Assembly: GCF_014193375.1 (NCBI RefSeq)
Contig: NZ_JACHZF010000001.1
Coordinates: 170,792 to 234,791, forward strand
Length of the DNA: 64,000 bases
Source of the DNA: Halomonas campaniensis
Lineage (GTDB): Bacteria > Pseudomonadota > Gammaproteobacteria > Pseudomonadales > Halomonadaceae
Direction: 5' to 3'
Position 1 is the first letter of the stretch; the number at the start of each line of letters is the position of its first letter. A program made the translations under genes and the position numbers. The notes under the pieces are model-generated. The model was not told the DNA's origin, did not search any database, and worked only from the letters and a program-made list of their open reading frames with translations. Below are positions 28,438 to 37,488 of this stretch, in pieces.

Positions 28438-29787
28438 CGGGTCTGGGGAGACATCCCCGGTTCCACTGCACAGCTGCATCGCCGTCCGGTAGCGTTCTTC
28501 CGCCACCCGGAGGTCCTCGGTTTCCAGCAGTCCCTCGCGGGCCCCTCGAACGATCATATCGGCATGCAGCAGCAGGGCCGCTCGATCCTCGGGACGATGC
28601 GTGAATCGAGCGACCACCGCTATCGTTTCCAGCAGGCGTATCGTCACCGCAGCATTGGAGCGAGCCTGCTGCCTGATCTGGTTGAACGCCACACCGGTGA
28701 CCTCGGGAAACGTCGCCGCCAGGGCAATCACCCTCAGCCGCCCCTGACTGTCATGCCGATAGGGCGACGGCTTCTGGCGGATCGCCAACCGACTCAATGC
28801 TGACGCCAGGTGGTCGATGCAGGTGATGGCCGTGAAGGGGTCGTTGACCCCGGTCGACAGGGCCCGCAGGGCGATCTCCACGAGCTGGGTCACTGCAAAC
28901 TCGATGTCCTGGCCCGAGGCGCGCTGGTTCCCCAGGGCGAAAGCGGCGTTGGCCCGTGCCACGGGAATGTCCGCCACCCGCTCGCCGGGCCAGACCCGCA
29001 TCAGCGGACAACCGGCGACGACGTAGTGGCCGGGGATTCGCTCCAGCCGGATCACCACATCCTGCTGCACTGCCAGGGCCAGCAGGGCCTCGGTGTCGAT
29101 GAACTGGAGATAGCCGTCCGCATTCGCGGGAATCGAGCGCGACTGCCGCTCAAAGGCGTCGAGGAATTCCGCCTCGGGTGGCGCCCTCGACTCCTCGGGC
29201 GCTCCCTGTCCGATATGTTCCGGAAACAGGCGGCCGGTCGCGGCAATCAGCTCCTTGCTGACGCGCGCCACGATCTCGTTGGCCTGCATCGATACGGACA
29301 CGTGATGGATGAAGTAGATCAACACGCCCACGCTAGCGACGGCAAGGAAGACACCGAGGGCCACCGACACGTTAGGCACGAAGGCCACTTCTTCCTCTCG
29401 CCGGATGGTCAGCAGGACCAGCAGGCAGTAAAGAAAGGTGGCGACGAAGGTGCCCAGCACGACCTGGGTCGTGGTGTCGCGCAGGAAGTTGCGCAGCAGG
29501 CGGGGGCCCAGCTGTGAGGTGACCAGCGACAGGGCCACCAGCGTCATGGAGAACACCACCCCGGCAATGGTGATCATGGAGCCGGCGATGACCCCAAGCA
29601 CGGCACTGGCCCCCTCCGCGCCGCCGGTGAACGTCCAGTCCCAGGCATGCCACAGCCAGTTCGTTACCGCCCTGTCCAGGGCGACGCTGCAGAAGGCCAG
29701 CAACACCGCGACGATGGCCATGAGGGTGGGGATGAACCAGAGGCTGGAACGGGTACGATCCCAATACCTGAAGATGAGTGTTTTCAT
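28408..29787 (-). CDS. DUF2254 family membrane protein
   Basis: 459 residues. Two N-terminal membrane helices (LWFIPTLMAIVAVLLAFCSV; GVIAGSMITIAGVVFSMTLV), the conserved SLVTSQLGPRLLRNFLRDTT, then two more helices (VVLGTFVATFLYCLLVLLTI; FLAVASVGVLIYFIHHVSVS) and a large soluble C-terminal domain define DUF2254. The function is unknown. The last 10 codons (about DPSGHTEPRHL) are encoded antisense to the CIA30 remnant, suggesting that the original 3' end was altered by the event that left the remnant. Confidence 0.9.
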   Translation of the reverse strand: MKTLIFRYWDRTRSSLWFIPTLMAIVAVLLAFCSVALDRAVTNWLWHAWDWTFTGGAEGASAVLGVIAGSMITIAGVVFSMTLVALSLVTSQLGPRLLRNFLRDTTTQVVLGTFVATFLYCLLVLLTIRREEEVAFVPNVSVALGVFLAVASVGVLIYFIHHVSVSMQANEIVARVSKELIAATGRLFPEHIGQGAPEESRAPPEAEFLDAFERQSRSIPANADGYLQFIDTEALLALAVQQDVVIRLERIPGHYVVAGCPLMRVWPGERVADIPVARANAAFALGNQRASGQDIEFAVTQLVEIALRALSTGVNDPFTAITCIDHLASALSRLAIRQKPSPYRHDSQGRLRVIALAATFPEVTGVAFNQIRQQARSNAAVTIRLLETIAVVARFTHRPEDRAALLLHADMIVRGAREGLLETEDLRVAEERYRTAMQLCSGTGDVSPDPSGHTEPRHL

Positions 29788-30320
29788 GATGACGTCTCAG
29801 GTCGTCAGCTGCTCGACATGGCCGGATGCAGGCGTCAGGTAGCAGTACTGGCAAGGGCCCCTTCGCCAGGGGGAGGCCCATCCATGATAGTCCCGTTTCC
29901 CCCCGTCGTGGCGAGGTCCCGAGGCACCTTCCGGCCGGATCGATACCGGAGTCTCGGGCAGAAAGTCTCGTGCCATCTTCTGAGTATCATCCTCCTTATC
30001 CCCAATGAAATGACTTGCCTCACTCTGACTATCTTATGCCGCTAATGCGTGGAGTATCAGGGACTTTCGATCGACGCGTGCCGCCCCGCTGCGAAGAGGG
30101 CGAAGGCGCACGATGAGGGTGAAGTCACAGGGACGGCGACCTTCTCATGGTCTACTGTCAATGAAGGACCTGGCCCCTGGCTTCGAACAATCAGGGATCA
30201 CGGTCCGATGCGTAATGGCCGTTTTCGAATGGGGACGAGGGGCATCAGTGTGGACGATGCATGCTGGTATGCCGGCACAAGGTCCGGACTGCTTCGAGAC
30301 TCGTCGCTGGGAGACATGAC
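29788..30320. other. 533-base stretch with no supported gene
   Basis: Upstream of both DUF2254 (minus) and DUF3309 (plus). Short open frames exist on both strands but none has a convincing family match or Shine-Dalgarno. An AT-richer patch at about 29990-30045 is the likeliest promoter area; no clear -35/-10 pair was found. Confidence 0.4.
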
Positions 30321-30479
30321 ATGTCAATCGGAACAATTCTTCTGATCGTTGTAATTCTGCTCCTGATCGGTGTGATACCTGCCTGGCCACACAGCCGGGG
30401 GTGGGGATATGGCCCCAGCGGGGGTCTAGGCCTGGTGCTGATCATCCTGCTCGTCCTGTTGTTGATGGGAAAGATCTAG
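30321..30479 (+). CDS. DUF3309 family small membrane protein
   Basis: 52 residues: MSIGTILLIVVILLLIGVIP, then WPHSRGWGYGPSGG, then a second hydrophobic run ending LLLMGKI. This helix, WGYGPSGG turn, helix layout is the DUF3309 pattern found in many proteobacteria. GGGAG lies upstream at good spacing. The function is unknown. Confidence 0.85.
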   Translation: MSIGTILLIVVILLLIGVIPAWPHSRGWGYGPSGGLGLVLIILLVLLLMGKI

Positions 30480-30553
30480 CCCCTCAGCCACCGCGAGAGG
30501 GGCACGAGTGAGCTGAAGTCAGCGGGGCCTTTCCATCACCCCCGAGCGGAAAC

Positions 30554-30578
30554 AAGCCGTGGAAAACCACGGCTTTTC
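30554..30578 (+). terminator. Rho-independent terminator after DUF3309
   Basis: AAGCCGTGG-AAAA-CCACGGCTT, a 9-bp stem with an AAAA loop followed by TTTCTC. It lies about 75 bases after the DUF3309 stop. Confidence 0.75.
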
Positions 30579-30865
30579 TCCGCAGGGAAGGCCCTGCAAG
30601 AGCGGCACTCGCTGATCAATGCCACGTGCAAGGGCACGGGGATATCGCTGAAGCCACATCAGGGCGACCGCCGCTATCATCGCTGACGGTCCGCGTCTGC
30701 CGCGGCACGATGTGCCAGCGGGTCGGCATGGACCTTCACGAAGGAGGGACGGGCCGCCTCGATCGAATCGAGTGCGGCAAGCCGCCAGGTCACCACCTCG
30801 TTGCGGCCTGGGGAGCGTCAGGCATCAGCCTGGCACTGCGCTCGAAGAGGGCCTTACGCCCCGCT

Positions 30866-30881
30866 TTAGACTTAGGTCTAA
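30866..30881. promoter_or_regulatory. Inverted repeat, possible operator of the BCCT gene
   Basis: TTAGAC-TTAG-GTCTAA, perfect 6-base arms, about 75 bases before the transporter ATG, in a short AT-rich patch followed by GGTTGTTAGAAT. It could overlap a promoter. The binding protein is unknown. Confidence 0.4.
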
Positions 30882-30957
30882 GGTTGTTAGAATGCCATCG
30901 CTCTAGTCGGCGCCATGCCTCATCGGCGCCTACACCCTTCGCAACTAGGGCATCCCC

Positions 30958-32541
30958 ATGTCTTCCCAGACCTCCCCCTCCTCCGCCGGGGCCTCGGCAC
31001 TGTCACGCCTCGGCGACCCCATCGTGCTGCTGCTCACGGTCGGCTTCATCGTCGCCTTCGTCGGCCTGTCGCTCTTCGACATCGACCTGGTCGCCGACAG
31101 CATCAGCGCCGGCTTCGCCTGGACGGCGGCCACGCTGGGCACCTACTTCCAGCTCCTGCTGCTGCTGACCTTCCTGGTCGCCATCGGCGTGGCCATCTCG
31201 CCGGCGGCCGGCGCCCGGGTCGGCAACCTGGAGAGCCCGCAGATCGGCACCTTCAAGTGGCTGTCGATGATCATGTGCACCCTGCTGGCCGGGGGCGGCG
31301 TCTTCTTCGCCGCGGGCGAGCCGGTCTATCACTTCGTGGTGACCCCGCCGGCCTTCGACACCGAGGCGGGCACCGCCGAGGCCGTGGCCGGTGCGCTGGC
31401 CCAGTCGTTCATGCACTGGGGCTTTCTGGCCTGGGCGGTGCTGGGCTCGCTCTCCGCCATCGTGCTGGCCCATGCCCACTACGTGAAGGGGCAGCCCTTG
31501 CAGCCGCGCACCCTGCTCTATCCGGTGTTCGGCGAGCGCGTCATGAAGGGCGTGCTGGGCAGCGTGGTGGACGCCTGCTGCGTGATCGCGGTGGTCGCCG
31601 GCACCGTCGGCCCCATCGGCTTCCTCGCCACCCAGGTGAGCTTCGGCCTGCACGAGCTGTTCGGCGTCGGCCAGGGCTACGGCACCCAGCTCGGCATCCT
31701 GGTGCTGCTGGCGGGGGTCTACGTCACCTCGGCGATGACCGGCATCCACAAGGGTATCCAGGTCCTGTCGCGCTTCAACGTCTTCCTGGCGCTGGCCATC
31801 GCCGCGGTGATCCTGCTCGCCGGCCCCACCCTGTTCCTGGTCAACGCCTTCAGCCAGGGCTTCGGCGAATACCTGTCGTCGTTCTTCACCATGGCCACCA
31901 TGAGCGCCGAGACCGCCCCGGCCTGGTGGATGCAGTGGTGGACGGTGTTCTTCTTCGCCTGGTTCATCGGCTACGCGCCGCTGATGGCGATCTTCGTGGC
32001 ACGCATCTCGCGGGGCCGCACCATCCGCGAGATGATCCTGGCCGTGGCGGTGATGGCCCCGGTGGCCACCGCCATCTGGTTCACCCTGCTGGGCGGCTCC
32101 GGCATCCACTACCAGCTGACCGGCGCGATCGACCTCAGTGATGCGCTGAACAACTTCCAGTTCGACGTGGCGACACTGACCGTGGCCCAGGCGCTGCCGG
32201 GCGGGCCCGTGATGGCGCTGGCGATCCTGCTGCTGACCAGCATCTTCGTGGCCACCACCGGCGATTCCATGAGCTACGCCATCGCCGTGGTGTGCACCGG
32301 TCACGACGCACCCAACCGCCTGGTGCGTGCCTTCTGGGGCATCGCCATGGCGCTGATGGCGGGCATCCTGCTCTACATGGGCGCGGGACAGATCGGCGCG
32401 CTGCAGCAGTTCATCGTGATCACCGCGATCCCGGTCTCGCTGATCCTGCTGCCCACGCTGTGGAGCGGCCCTCGCGCCGCCTACGCCCTGGCGCGAGAGC
32501 AGGGCATCATCGCCCCGGCCGAGAGCGCAGTGCAGAAATGA
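30958..32541 (+). CDS. BCCT family (betaine/choline/carnitine-type) transporter
   Basis: 527 residues with about twelve membrane helices. WWMQWWTVFFFAWFIGYAPL followed by MAIFVARISRGRTIRE is the BCCT signature, and FFAAGEPVYHFVVTPP and GVHKGIQ-like GIHKGIQVLSRFNVFLA are family-typical. It imports a quaternary ammonium solute or related zwitterion coupled to Na+ or H+, consistent with a halotolerant host. It has short tails, so strong osmosensing by a long C-terminal domain is unlikely. The ATG has AGGG at 7-base spacing. Its stop is 24 bases from the convergent glutamate synthase-like gene. The substrate cannot be decided from sequence alone. Confidence 0.92.
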   Translation: MSSQTSPSSAGASALSRLGDPIVLLLTVGFIVAFVGLSLFDIDLVADSISAGFAWTAATLGTYFQLLLLLTFLVAIGVAISPAAGARVGNLESPQIGTFKWLSMIMCTLLAGGGVFFAAGEPVYHFVVTPPAFDTEAGTAEAVAGALAQSFMHWGFLAWAVLGSLSAIVLAHAHYVKGQPLQPRTLLYPVFGERVMKGVLGSVVDACCVIAVVAGTVGPIGFLATQVSFGLHELFGVGQGYGTQLGILVLLAGVYVTSAMTGIHKGIQVLSRFNVFLALAIAAVILLAGPTLFLVNAFSQGFGEYLSSFFTMATMSAETAPAWWMQWWTVFFFAWFIGYAPLMAIFVARISRGRTIREMILAVAVMAPVATAIWFTLLGGSGIHYQLTGAIDLSDALNNFQFDVATLTVAQALPGGPVMALAILLLTSIFVATTGDSMSYAIAVVCTGHDAPNRLVRAFWGIAMALMAGILLYMGAGQIGALQQFIVITAIPVSLILLPTLWSGPRAAYALAREQGIIAPAESAVQK

Positions 32542-32565
32542 CGCCGATGGCCGCCTACTCGCGGC

Positions 32566-34119
32566 TCATTGCCCAGGGTCCATCACCCCCGCGTAGCGCA
32601 CGCCGCTGAGCATCGCCATTTCGCGCTTCCAGGTGGCCAGGTCGTCGGGATTGAGGCCGGCCAGGCTGTCGTGGCCGCAGGCGCGGGCCATCACCTGCAT
32701 CAGCGACGTCGAGGCGCGCAGGAAGCGCTCGAGCTGGGCGGCGGACTTCTCGACGTCGAGGCGCTGGCGCAGGTCGCCGCGCTGGGTGGCGATCCCCGCC
32801 GGACAGTTGTTGGTGTGGCAGATGCGCGCCGCCACGCAGCCGATGGACTGCATGGCGCTGTTGGCGATGGCCACGCCGTCGGCGCCCAGCGCCATGGCCT
32901 TGACGAAGTCGATGGGCAGGCGCAGGCCGCCGGTGACGATCAGGGTCACCCGGCCGCTGGCGCCCTGGGCGTCCAGGTAGCGCCGTGCCCGGGCCAGGGC
33001 GGGAATGGTGGGCACGCTGATATGGTCGCGGAACATGGTGGGGGCCGCGCCGGTGCCGCCGCCGCGGCCGTCGAGGATCAGGTAGTCGGCGCCGGCGTCC
33101 AGGGCGAACTGGATGTCGCGCTCGATATGGTTGGCGCTGAGCTTGAAGCCCACGGGAATGCCGCCGGTGACCTCGCGCACGCGATCGGCGAAGTGGCGGA
33201 AGTCCGCCACGCTGTGCAGGTCCTCGAAGGTGGCCGGCGAGACGGCGGGCTGGCCCTCCTCGAGGCCGCGCACCTCGGCGATCTTGCCGGTCACCTTGTT
33301 GCCCGGCAGGTGGCCCCCGGTGCCGGTCTTGGCCCCCTGGCCGCCCTTGAAGTGGAAGGCCTGTACCTTCTCGAGCAGGCGCTCTTCAAAGCCGAACCGG
33401 GCGCTGGCCAGCTCGTAGAAGTAGCGGGAGTTCTCGGCCTGCTCCTCGGGCAGCATGCCGCCCTCGCCGGAGCAGATCCCGGTGCCGGCGCGCTCGGCGC
33501 CGCGGGCGAGCGCCACCTTGGCCTCCTCGGAGAGCGCGCCGAAGCTCATGTCGGAGACCAGCAGCGGCATCTCCAGGGTCAGCGGCTTCTTCGCCTCCGG
33601 GCCCACCACCAGGCGGGTGGCCACCTCGGCATCGTCGAGCAGCGGCTGGGTGGCCAGCTGTGCCACCATCAGCTGCAGGTCGTCCCAGGCCGGCAGGCTG
33701 TGGCGCGGCACGCCCATGGCGGCGACGGGACCGTGGTGGCCCACGCCGTTGAGCCCCTCCCGGGCCAGCTGGTGGATGAACTCGACGGTGGGCTCCTCCT
33801 CGGTGGCCTCGGCCTTCGGGGCCCGGTCCTTGCCGCCCTCGTCCTCGGGCGCCGGCGCCTCCTGGCCCACCTGGTCGCTGGCAAACTGCTTGTGGGTGCC
33901 GTCGCAGTAGGGGGCGTCACCGGTCTGCTTGCACTGGCAGAGGTAGGCCTCGCCGTCCTTGTCGGCGGTGAACATCTGCGGCGTGAAGCCGGTGCCCTTG
34001 TGCGAGCCGTCGCAGAAGGGCTGGTCCCTGGAGCGGCCGCAGCGGCAGAAGGCGTACTCCTTGCCCTGCTCCAGGGTGACCTTCTTGGGCTTGTTGTCGG
34101 CGATGACCGGCTGGCTCAT
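32566..34119 (-). CDS. CDGSH iron-sulfur domain fused to FMN glutamate-synthase-like domain
   Basis: 517 residues. Two CDGSH-type 2Fe-2S motifs open the protein: CRCGRSRDQPFCDGSH (about 25-40) and CQCKQTGDAPYCDGTH (about 61-76). An acidic linker leads to a GltB-central-type FMN/Fe-S domain (GAKTGTGGHLPGNKVTGKIA, LSANHIERDIQFALDAGADY, DGRGGGTGAAPTMFRDHISV, CHTNNCPAGIATQRGDLRQR). It lacks the glutamine amidotransferase and so is not a complete glutamate synthase; it may reduce an unknown substrate with electrons from the CDGSH clusters. The ATG at 34119 has AGGAG 8 bases upstream. Confidence 0.9.
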   Translation of the reverse strand: MSQPVIADNKPKKVTLEQGKEYAFCRCGRSRDQPFCDGSHKGTGFTPQMFTADKDGEAYLCQCKQTGDAPYCDGTHKQFASDQVGQEAPAPEDEGGKDRAPKAEATEEEPTVEFIHQLAREGLNGVGHHGPVAAMGVPRHSLPAWDDLQLMVAQLATQPLLDDAEVATRLVVGPEAKKPLTLEMPLLVSDMSFGALSEEAKVALARGAERAGTGICSGEGGMLPEEQAENSRYFYELASARFGFEERLLEKVQAFHFKGGQGAKTGTGGHLPGNKVTGKIAEVRGLEEGQPAVSPATFEDLHSVADFRHFADRVREVTGGIPVGFKLSANHIERDIQFALDAGADYLILDGRGGGTGAAPTMFRDHISVPTIPALARARRYLDAQGASGRVTLIVTGGLRLPIDFVKAMALGADGVAIANSAMQSIGCVAARICHTNNCPAGIATQRGDLRQRLDVEKSAAQLERFLRASTSLMQVMARACGHDSLAGLNPDDLATWKREMAMLSGVRYAGVMDPGQ

Positions 34120-34263
34120 GGCAGGCTCCTGAATCCGTGGGAAGGTGGCATCGAGGTCAGTCTGGAAGAGGGAGGCAGCCCCCGCCAGTGGCGACGCGGG
34201 CGCTGGGTAAACGCAGCGCGCCGGCCTCGCCATCCCGGGCCCGCCTCGGCCCCGCCCCGCGGC

Positions 34264-35283
34264 TCACTCAAGCCGCAGCCGCATGCCGCGAAAGCGCCGG
34301 CGGTAGTGGCTGGGGGTCAGGCCGACGCGGCGGCGGAACAGGGCGCGGAAGAAGCTGGGGTCGGCGTAGCCGACCTGCTCGGCCACCTCGTCGATGGGCG
34401 CCTCGCCGCTCTCCAGCATCTGCTTGGCCTCCTCCAGGCGCAGGGTGTGCACGTACTCCATGGGCGTCATGCCGGTGGCCTGCCGGAAGCGGCGCTTGAA
34501 GGAGCGGTCGGTCAGGCCGCTCTGCTCCACCATGCCGGCCACCGGGGAGTGGGTGTCGTAGTGCTGCGCCACCCACACCTGGCAGCGGGCGATCACCGCA
34601 TCCTCCGCCTGGCGCGCGCTGGCCAGGGCGGCATAGGGCTGCTGCCCCTCGCCGTGCCAGTCGATCAGGTAGACCCGCGCCAGGTGCATCGCCTCGTCGA
34701 CCCCCACCAGGCGCGCCACCAGGAACAGCGCCAGGTCCATCCAGGTGGTGCCGCCGCCGGCCATGATCAGCCGCTCCCCCTCCCCGCTCACCACCAGCGC
34801 GCGGTGGGCATGTACCTCCACGCCGGGGTAGCGTCGCGCCAGCACGTCGCAGTAGGCCCAGTGGGTGGTGGCGGCCTGCCCCTCGAGTAGCCCCGCCTCG
34901 GCCAGCAGCAACGCGCCGGTGCAGGCCGCGGCGACCATCACGTCACGGGCGCGGGCCGCGCGCAGCCAGGCGACCTCGGCCGCATAGCGCCCGGCCAGGG
35001 GCTCCTCGGGGGCCACCAGCAGGTCGGGGATGCAGATGGCCAGGGGCTCGGGGATCGCGTCCAGGGCGGCATCGGGCTGGATCCAGGCACCGTTGGCGGT
35101 GCGAAAGCCCCGCCCGTCCCGGGAGACGATGCAGGGGTGCAGCAGCGAGGGGCAGTGGCGGCCGTGCACCAGCAGCTCCCAGTCGCGGCCGGCGGCGCCG
35201 AACAGGTCGAACATGCCGTAGAGGGTGGAGGCGGTGGTCTCGGGCACCGCCAGCAGCGCGATGGTGGCGGCGGGTTCGCTCAT
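34264..35283 (-). CDS. GlxA-type AraC-family regulator (DJ-1/PfpI sensor plus HTH)
   Basis: 339 residues. About 1-190 is a DJ-1/PfpI-like amidotransferase domain with AAACTGALLLAEAGLLEGQA; the Cys in ACTGA is at the nucleophile elbow. About 225-330 is the AraC double helix-turn-helix (SGLTDRSFKRRFRQATGMTP, VAEQVGYADPSFFRALFRRR). It likely senses a nitrogenous or betaine-like ligand, as relatives do. It is divergent from the methyltransferase gene, which is its probable target. Confidence 0.9.
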   Translation of the reverse strand: MSEPAATIALLAVPETTASTLYGMFDLFGAAGRDWELLVHGRHCPSLLHPCIVSRDGRGFRTANGAWIQPDAALDAIPEPLAICIPDLLVAPEEPLAGRYAAEVAWLRAARARDVMVAAACTGALLLAEAGLLEGQAATTHWAYCDVLARRYPGVEVHAHRALVVSGEGERLIMAGGGTTWMDLALFLVARLVGVDEAMHLARVYLIDWHGEGQQPYAALASARQAEDAVIARCQVWVAQHYDTHSPVAGMVEQSGLTDRSFKRRFRQATGMTPMEYVHTLRLEEAKQMLESGEAPIDEVAEQVGYADPSFFRALFRRRVGLTPSHYRRRFRGMRLRLE

Positions 35284-35384
35284 GGCAGGAAACCCCCGGT
35301 TGCGGCGCGAAGCGCCTGCGTGTCGGCGATGCCGCGGCCCTAAGCTGGTCGCGTCACTCCCCACAACGACAAGAGGACCCGATC

Positions 35385-36470
35385 ATGTGTGACATCGCCA
35401 TAGCCCATGCCCACAAGGCTAGCACCGACGACTTCGAGTCGCGCCTGGTTTCGGCACTCAACGAGGGCGGGGTGCTGCTGCTCACCTCCCTCGGCCATCG
35501 CACCGGCCTGTTCGAGGCCCTGGCCGGCGCCGGGCCGGTTACCCCGCAGGCGCTGGCCAATCGGACCGGCCTTCACGAGCGCTACGTGCGCGAGTGGCTC
35601 GGCGGCATGGTGGCCGGGCGGGTCATCGAGACCGACCCGGCGGCCGGCACCTACTGGCTACCGGCCGAGCACGCCGAGCTGCTCACCGATGCCGGCCCCG
35701 CCAACCTGGCGGTCTATGCCCAGTTCATCTCGATGCTGGGCGGCGTCGAGGACGACGTGGTGCGCTGCTTCCGCGAGGGCGGCGGCGTCCCCTACTCGCG
35801 CTATCCGCGCTTCCAGGAGGTGATGGCCAGCGACAGCGGCCAGACCGTGCTGCCGGCGCTGTTCGACGCCATCCTGCCCCTGGCCCCGGAGCTCCCCGAG
35901 CGGCTCGAGGCCGGCATCCGCGTGCTGGACTGTGCCTGCGGGCGCGGCCGGGCGCTGCTGGCCATGGCCGAGCGCTACCCGGCGAGCCGCTTCGTCGGCT
36001 ACGACCTCTCGGCGGAGGCGATCGACTGGGGGCGTGAACAGGCCGCGGCGGCGGGGCTCGACAACCTCGGCTTCGAGGTCCGCGACCTGAGCGACTTCGA
36101 CGCCACCGCCGAGCCCGGCGCCTTCGAGCTGGTCACCACCTTCGACGGCATCCACGACCAGGGCCAGCCGCGCCGGCTGCTCAAGGGCATCCACCGCAGC
36201 CTGACGCCGGATGGCATCTACCTGGTGCAGGACATCCACGCCTCGAGCCACCACCACCTGGACCGGGAGCACCCGCTGGGCGCGATGCTCTACGCGGTCT
36301 CGGTGAGCCACTGCATGACGGTGTCGCTGGCCCAGGGCGGCGAGGGGCTCGGCACCATGTGGGGCCGCGAGCGGGCGCTCTCCTACCTGGAGGAGGCGGG
36401 CTTCCGCGACATCCGGGTGCAGCAGCTCGAGCACGACATCCAGAACGACTACTTCGTCTGCCGGCCCTGA
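35385..36470 (+). CDS. Winged-helix class I SAM-dependent methyltransferase
   Basis: 361 residues. The N-terminal winged helix (LFEALAGAGPVTPQALANRT, HERYVREWLGGMVAG) acts as a dimerisation domain in this fold. The Rossmann domain has motif I VLDCACGRGRALLAMAE, acidic motif YDLSAEAIDWG and post-motif FELVTTFDGIHD. A late DIQNDYFVC end is present. Similar proteins act on small molecules; the substrate is unknown. GAGG lies upstream of the ATG. It is divergent from the GlxA-like regulator. Confidence 0.85.
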   Translation: MCDIAIAHAHKASTDDFESRLVSALNEGGVLLLTSLGHRTGLFEALAGAGPVTPQALANRTGLHERYVREWLGGMVAGRVIETDPAAGTYWLPAEHAELLTDAGPANLAVYAQFISMLGGVEDDVVRCFREGGGVPYSRYPRFQEVMASDSGQTVLPALFDAILPLAPELPERLEAGIRVLDCACGRGRALLAMAERYPASRFVGYDLSAEAIDWGREQAAAAGLDNLGFEVRDLSDFDATAEPGAFELVTTFDGIHDQGQPRRLLKGIHRSLTPDGIYLVQDIHASSHHHLDREHPLGAMLYAVSVSHCMTVSLAQGGEGLGTMWGRERALSYLEEAGFRDIRVQQLEHDIQNDYFVCRP

Positions 36471-36496
36471 GCCTGCCCTCCCCTCGTGCATCATCC

Positions 36497-36535
36497 CGCC
36501 AGGACCGGGCGAGGTCCCCTCGCCCGGTCCTGGCG
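36497..36535. terminator. 18-bp perfect-stem hairpin after the methyltransferase gene
   Basis: The arms pair CGCCAGGACCGGGCGAGG with CCTCGCCCGGTCCTGGCG around a 3-base loop, 27 bases after the stop. No T tract follows, so it may act as a transcript stabiliser or a rho-assisted terminator. Confidence 0.6.
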
Positions 36536-36575
36536 GCTCGACTAGAATGGGGGGGTTCCGTCTCAGAGACCCGTC

Positions 36576-37481
36576 ATGCAGGCCACCCTCGAGCAGCGCG
36601 CCCTCAAGCTCTCCATCGTCGTGACCCTCATCGTCTCGAGCCTGGGGGTCACCTTCGGCCTGCTGTCCGGGTCCCAGTCGATCCTCTTCGACGGCGTCTT
36701 CTCCACCATCGATGCGGCCATGTCGGGCCTGGCGCTGCTGGTGGCCCGACTCGCCGTGCGCGAGGCCAGCGAGCGCTTCCAGCACGGCTACTGGCACCTG
36801 GAGCCGCTGGTCGCCGCCCTCAACGGCAGCATCCTGATGCTGCTCTGCTTCTACGCCTTCCTCAACGCCGTGCAGGGGCTGATGGAGGGCGGGCGCGTGC
36901 TCGATTTCGACCTCGCCATCGTCTACGCGGGGGTGGTGGCCATCGTCTGCTTCGCCATGGTGGCCTACCAGAAGCGCATCAACCGGCGGGCCGACTCCGA
37001 GTTCGTGCGCATCGACATGCAGGGCTGGCTGATGGCCGCGCTGATCACCACCGCGCTGCTGGCCGCCTTCGCGATCGCCCTGGGACTGGAGGGCACGGCC
37101 CATGCCCACCTCATCCCCTACGTGGATTCGCTGCTGCTGATGCTGCTCACGCTCTGCTTCATGCCGGTGCCGATCGGCATCGTCAGGCGCGCCATGAAGG
37201 AGGTGTTCCTGATCGCCCCCAGCGCGGTCGACCGGGAGGTGCATGCCGCCATGGTACCGGTAATGGCCCGCGAGGGGCTGCTCAACTACTACAGCCACGT
37301 GGCCAAGGCCGGCCGCGGCCACTTCATCGAGATCCACATCGTCACCACGCCCGAGTTCGGGCAGGGCCAGGGCATCGCCGTGCTCGATGAGATCCGCGAA
37401 GAGATCAGCGCCGGGCTCTCCATCCCGCCGGCACGGCGCTGGTTCACCGTGGCCTTTACCGCCGACGAGCGCTGGGCGTAG
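36576..37481 (+). CDS. Cation diffusion facilitator (CDF) family transporter
   Basis: 301 residues with five or six membrane helices. The metal site HGYWHLEPL in the region of helix II/III and ILFDGVFSTIDAAMSGLALL (with the conserved FDGVFS..D motif) are CDF features, and the C-terminal soluble domain has HVAKAGRGHFIEIHI. These efflux pumps exchange Zn2+, Fe2+ or other divalent ions for protons. The stop is 7 bases from the convergent NUDIX-MBL gene. Confidence 0.9.
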   Translation: MQATLEQRALKLSIVVTLIVSSLGVTFGLLSGSQSILFDGVFSTIDAAMSGLALLVARLAVREASERFQHGYWHLEPLVAALNGSILMLLCFYAFLNAVQGLMEGGRVLDFDLAIVYAGVVAIVCFAMVAYQKRINRRADSEFVRIDMQGWLMAALITTALLAAFAIALGLEGTAHAHLIPYVDSLLLMLLTLCFMPVPIGIVRRAMKEVFLIAPSAVDREVHAAMVPVMAREGLLNYYSHVAKAGRGHFIEIHIVTTPEFGQGQGIAVLDEIREEISAGLSIPPARRWFTVAFTADERWA

Positions 37482-37488
37482 GCCCGGC

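Larger units (their letters stand above)
30480..30957. other. 478-base intergenic region before the BCCT gene
   Basis: It holds the hairpin terminator at 30554-30578 and an inverted repeat at 30866-30881. On the minus strand a 46-codon open stretch (30677-30817) without an ATG reads like protein (containing VVTWRLAALDSIEAA) and may be a gene fragment. No complete gene is supported. Confidence 0.4.
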
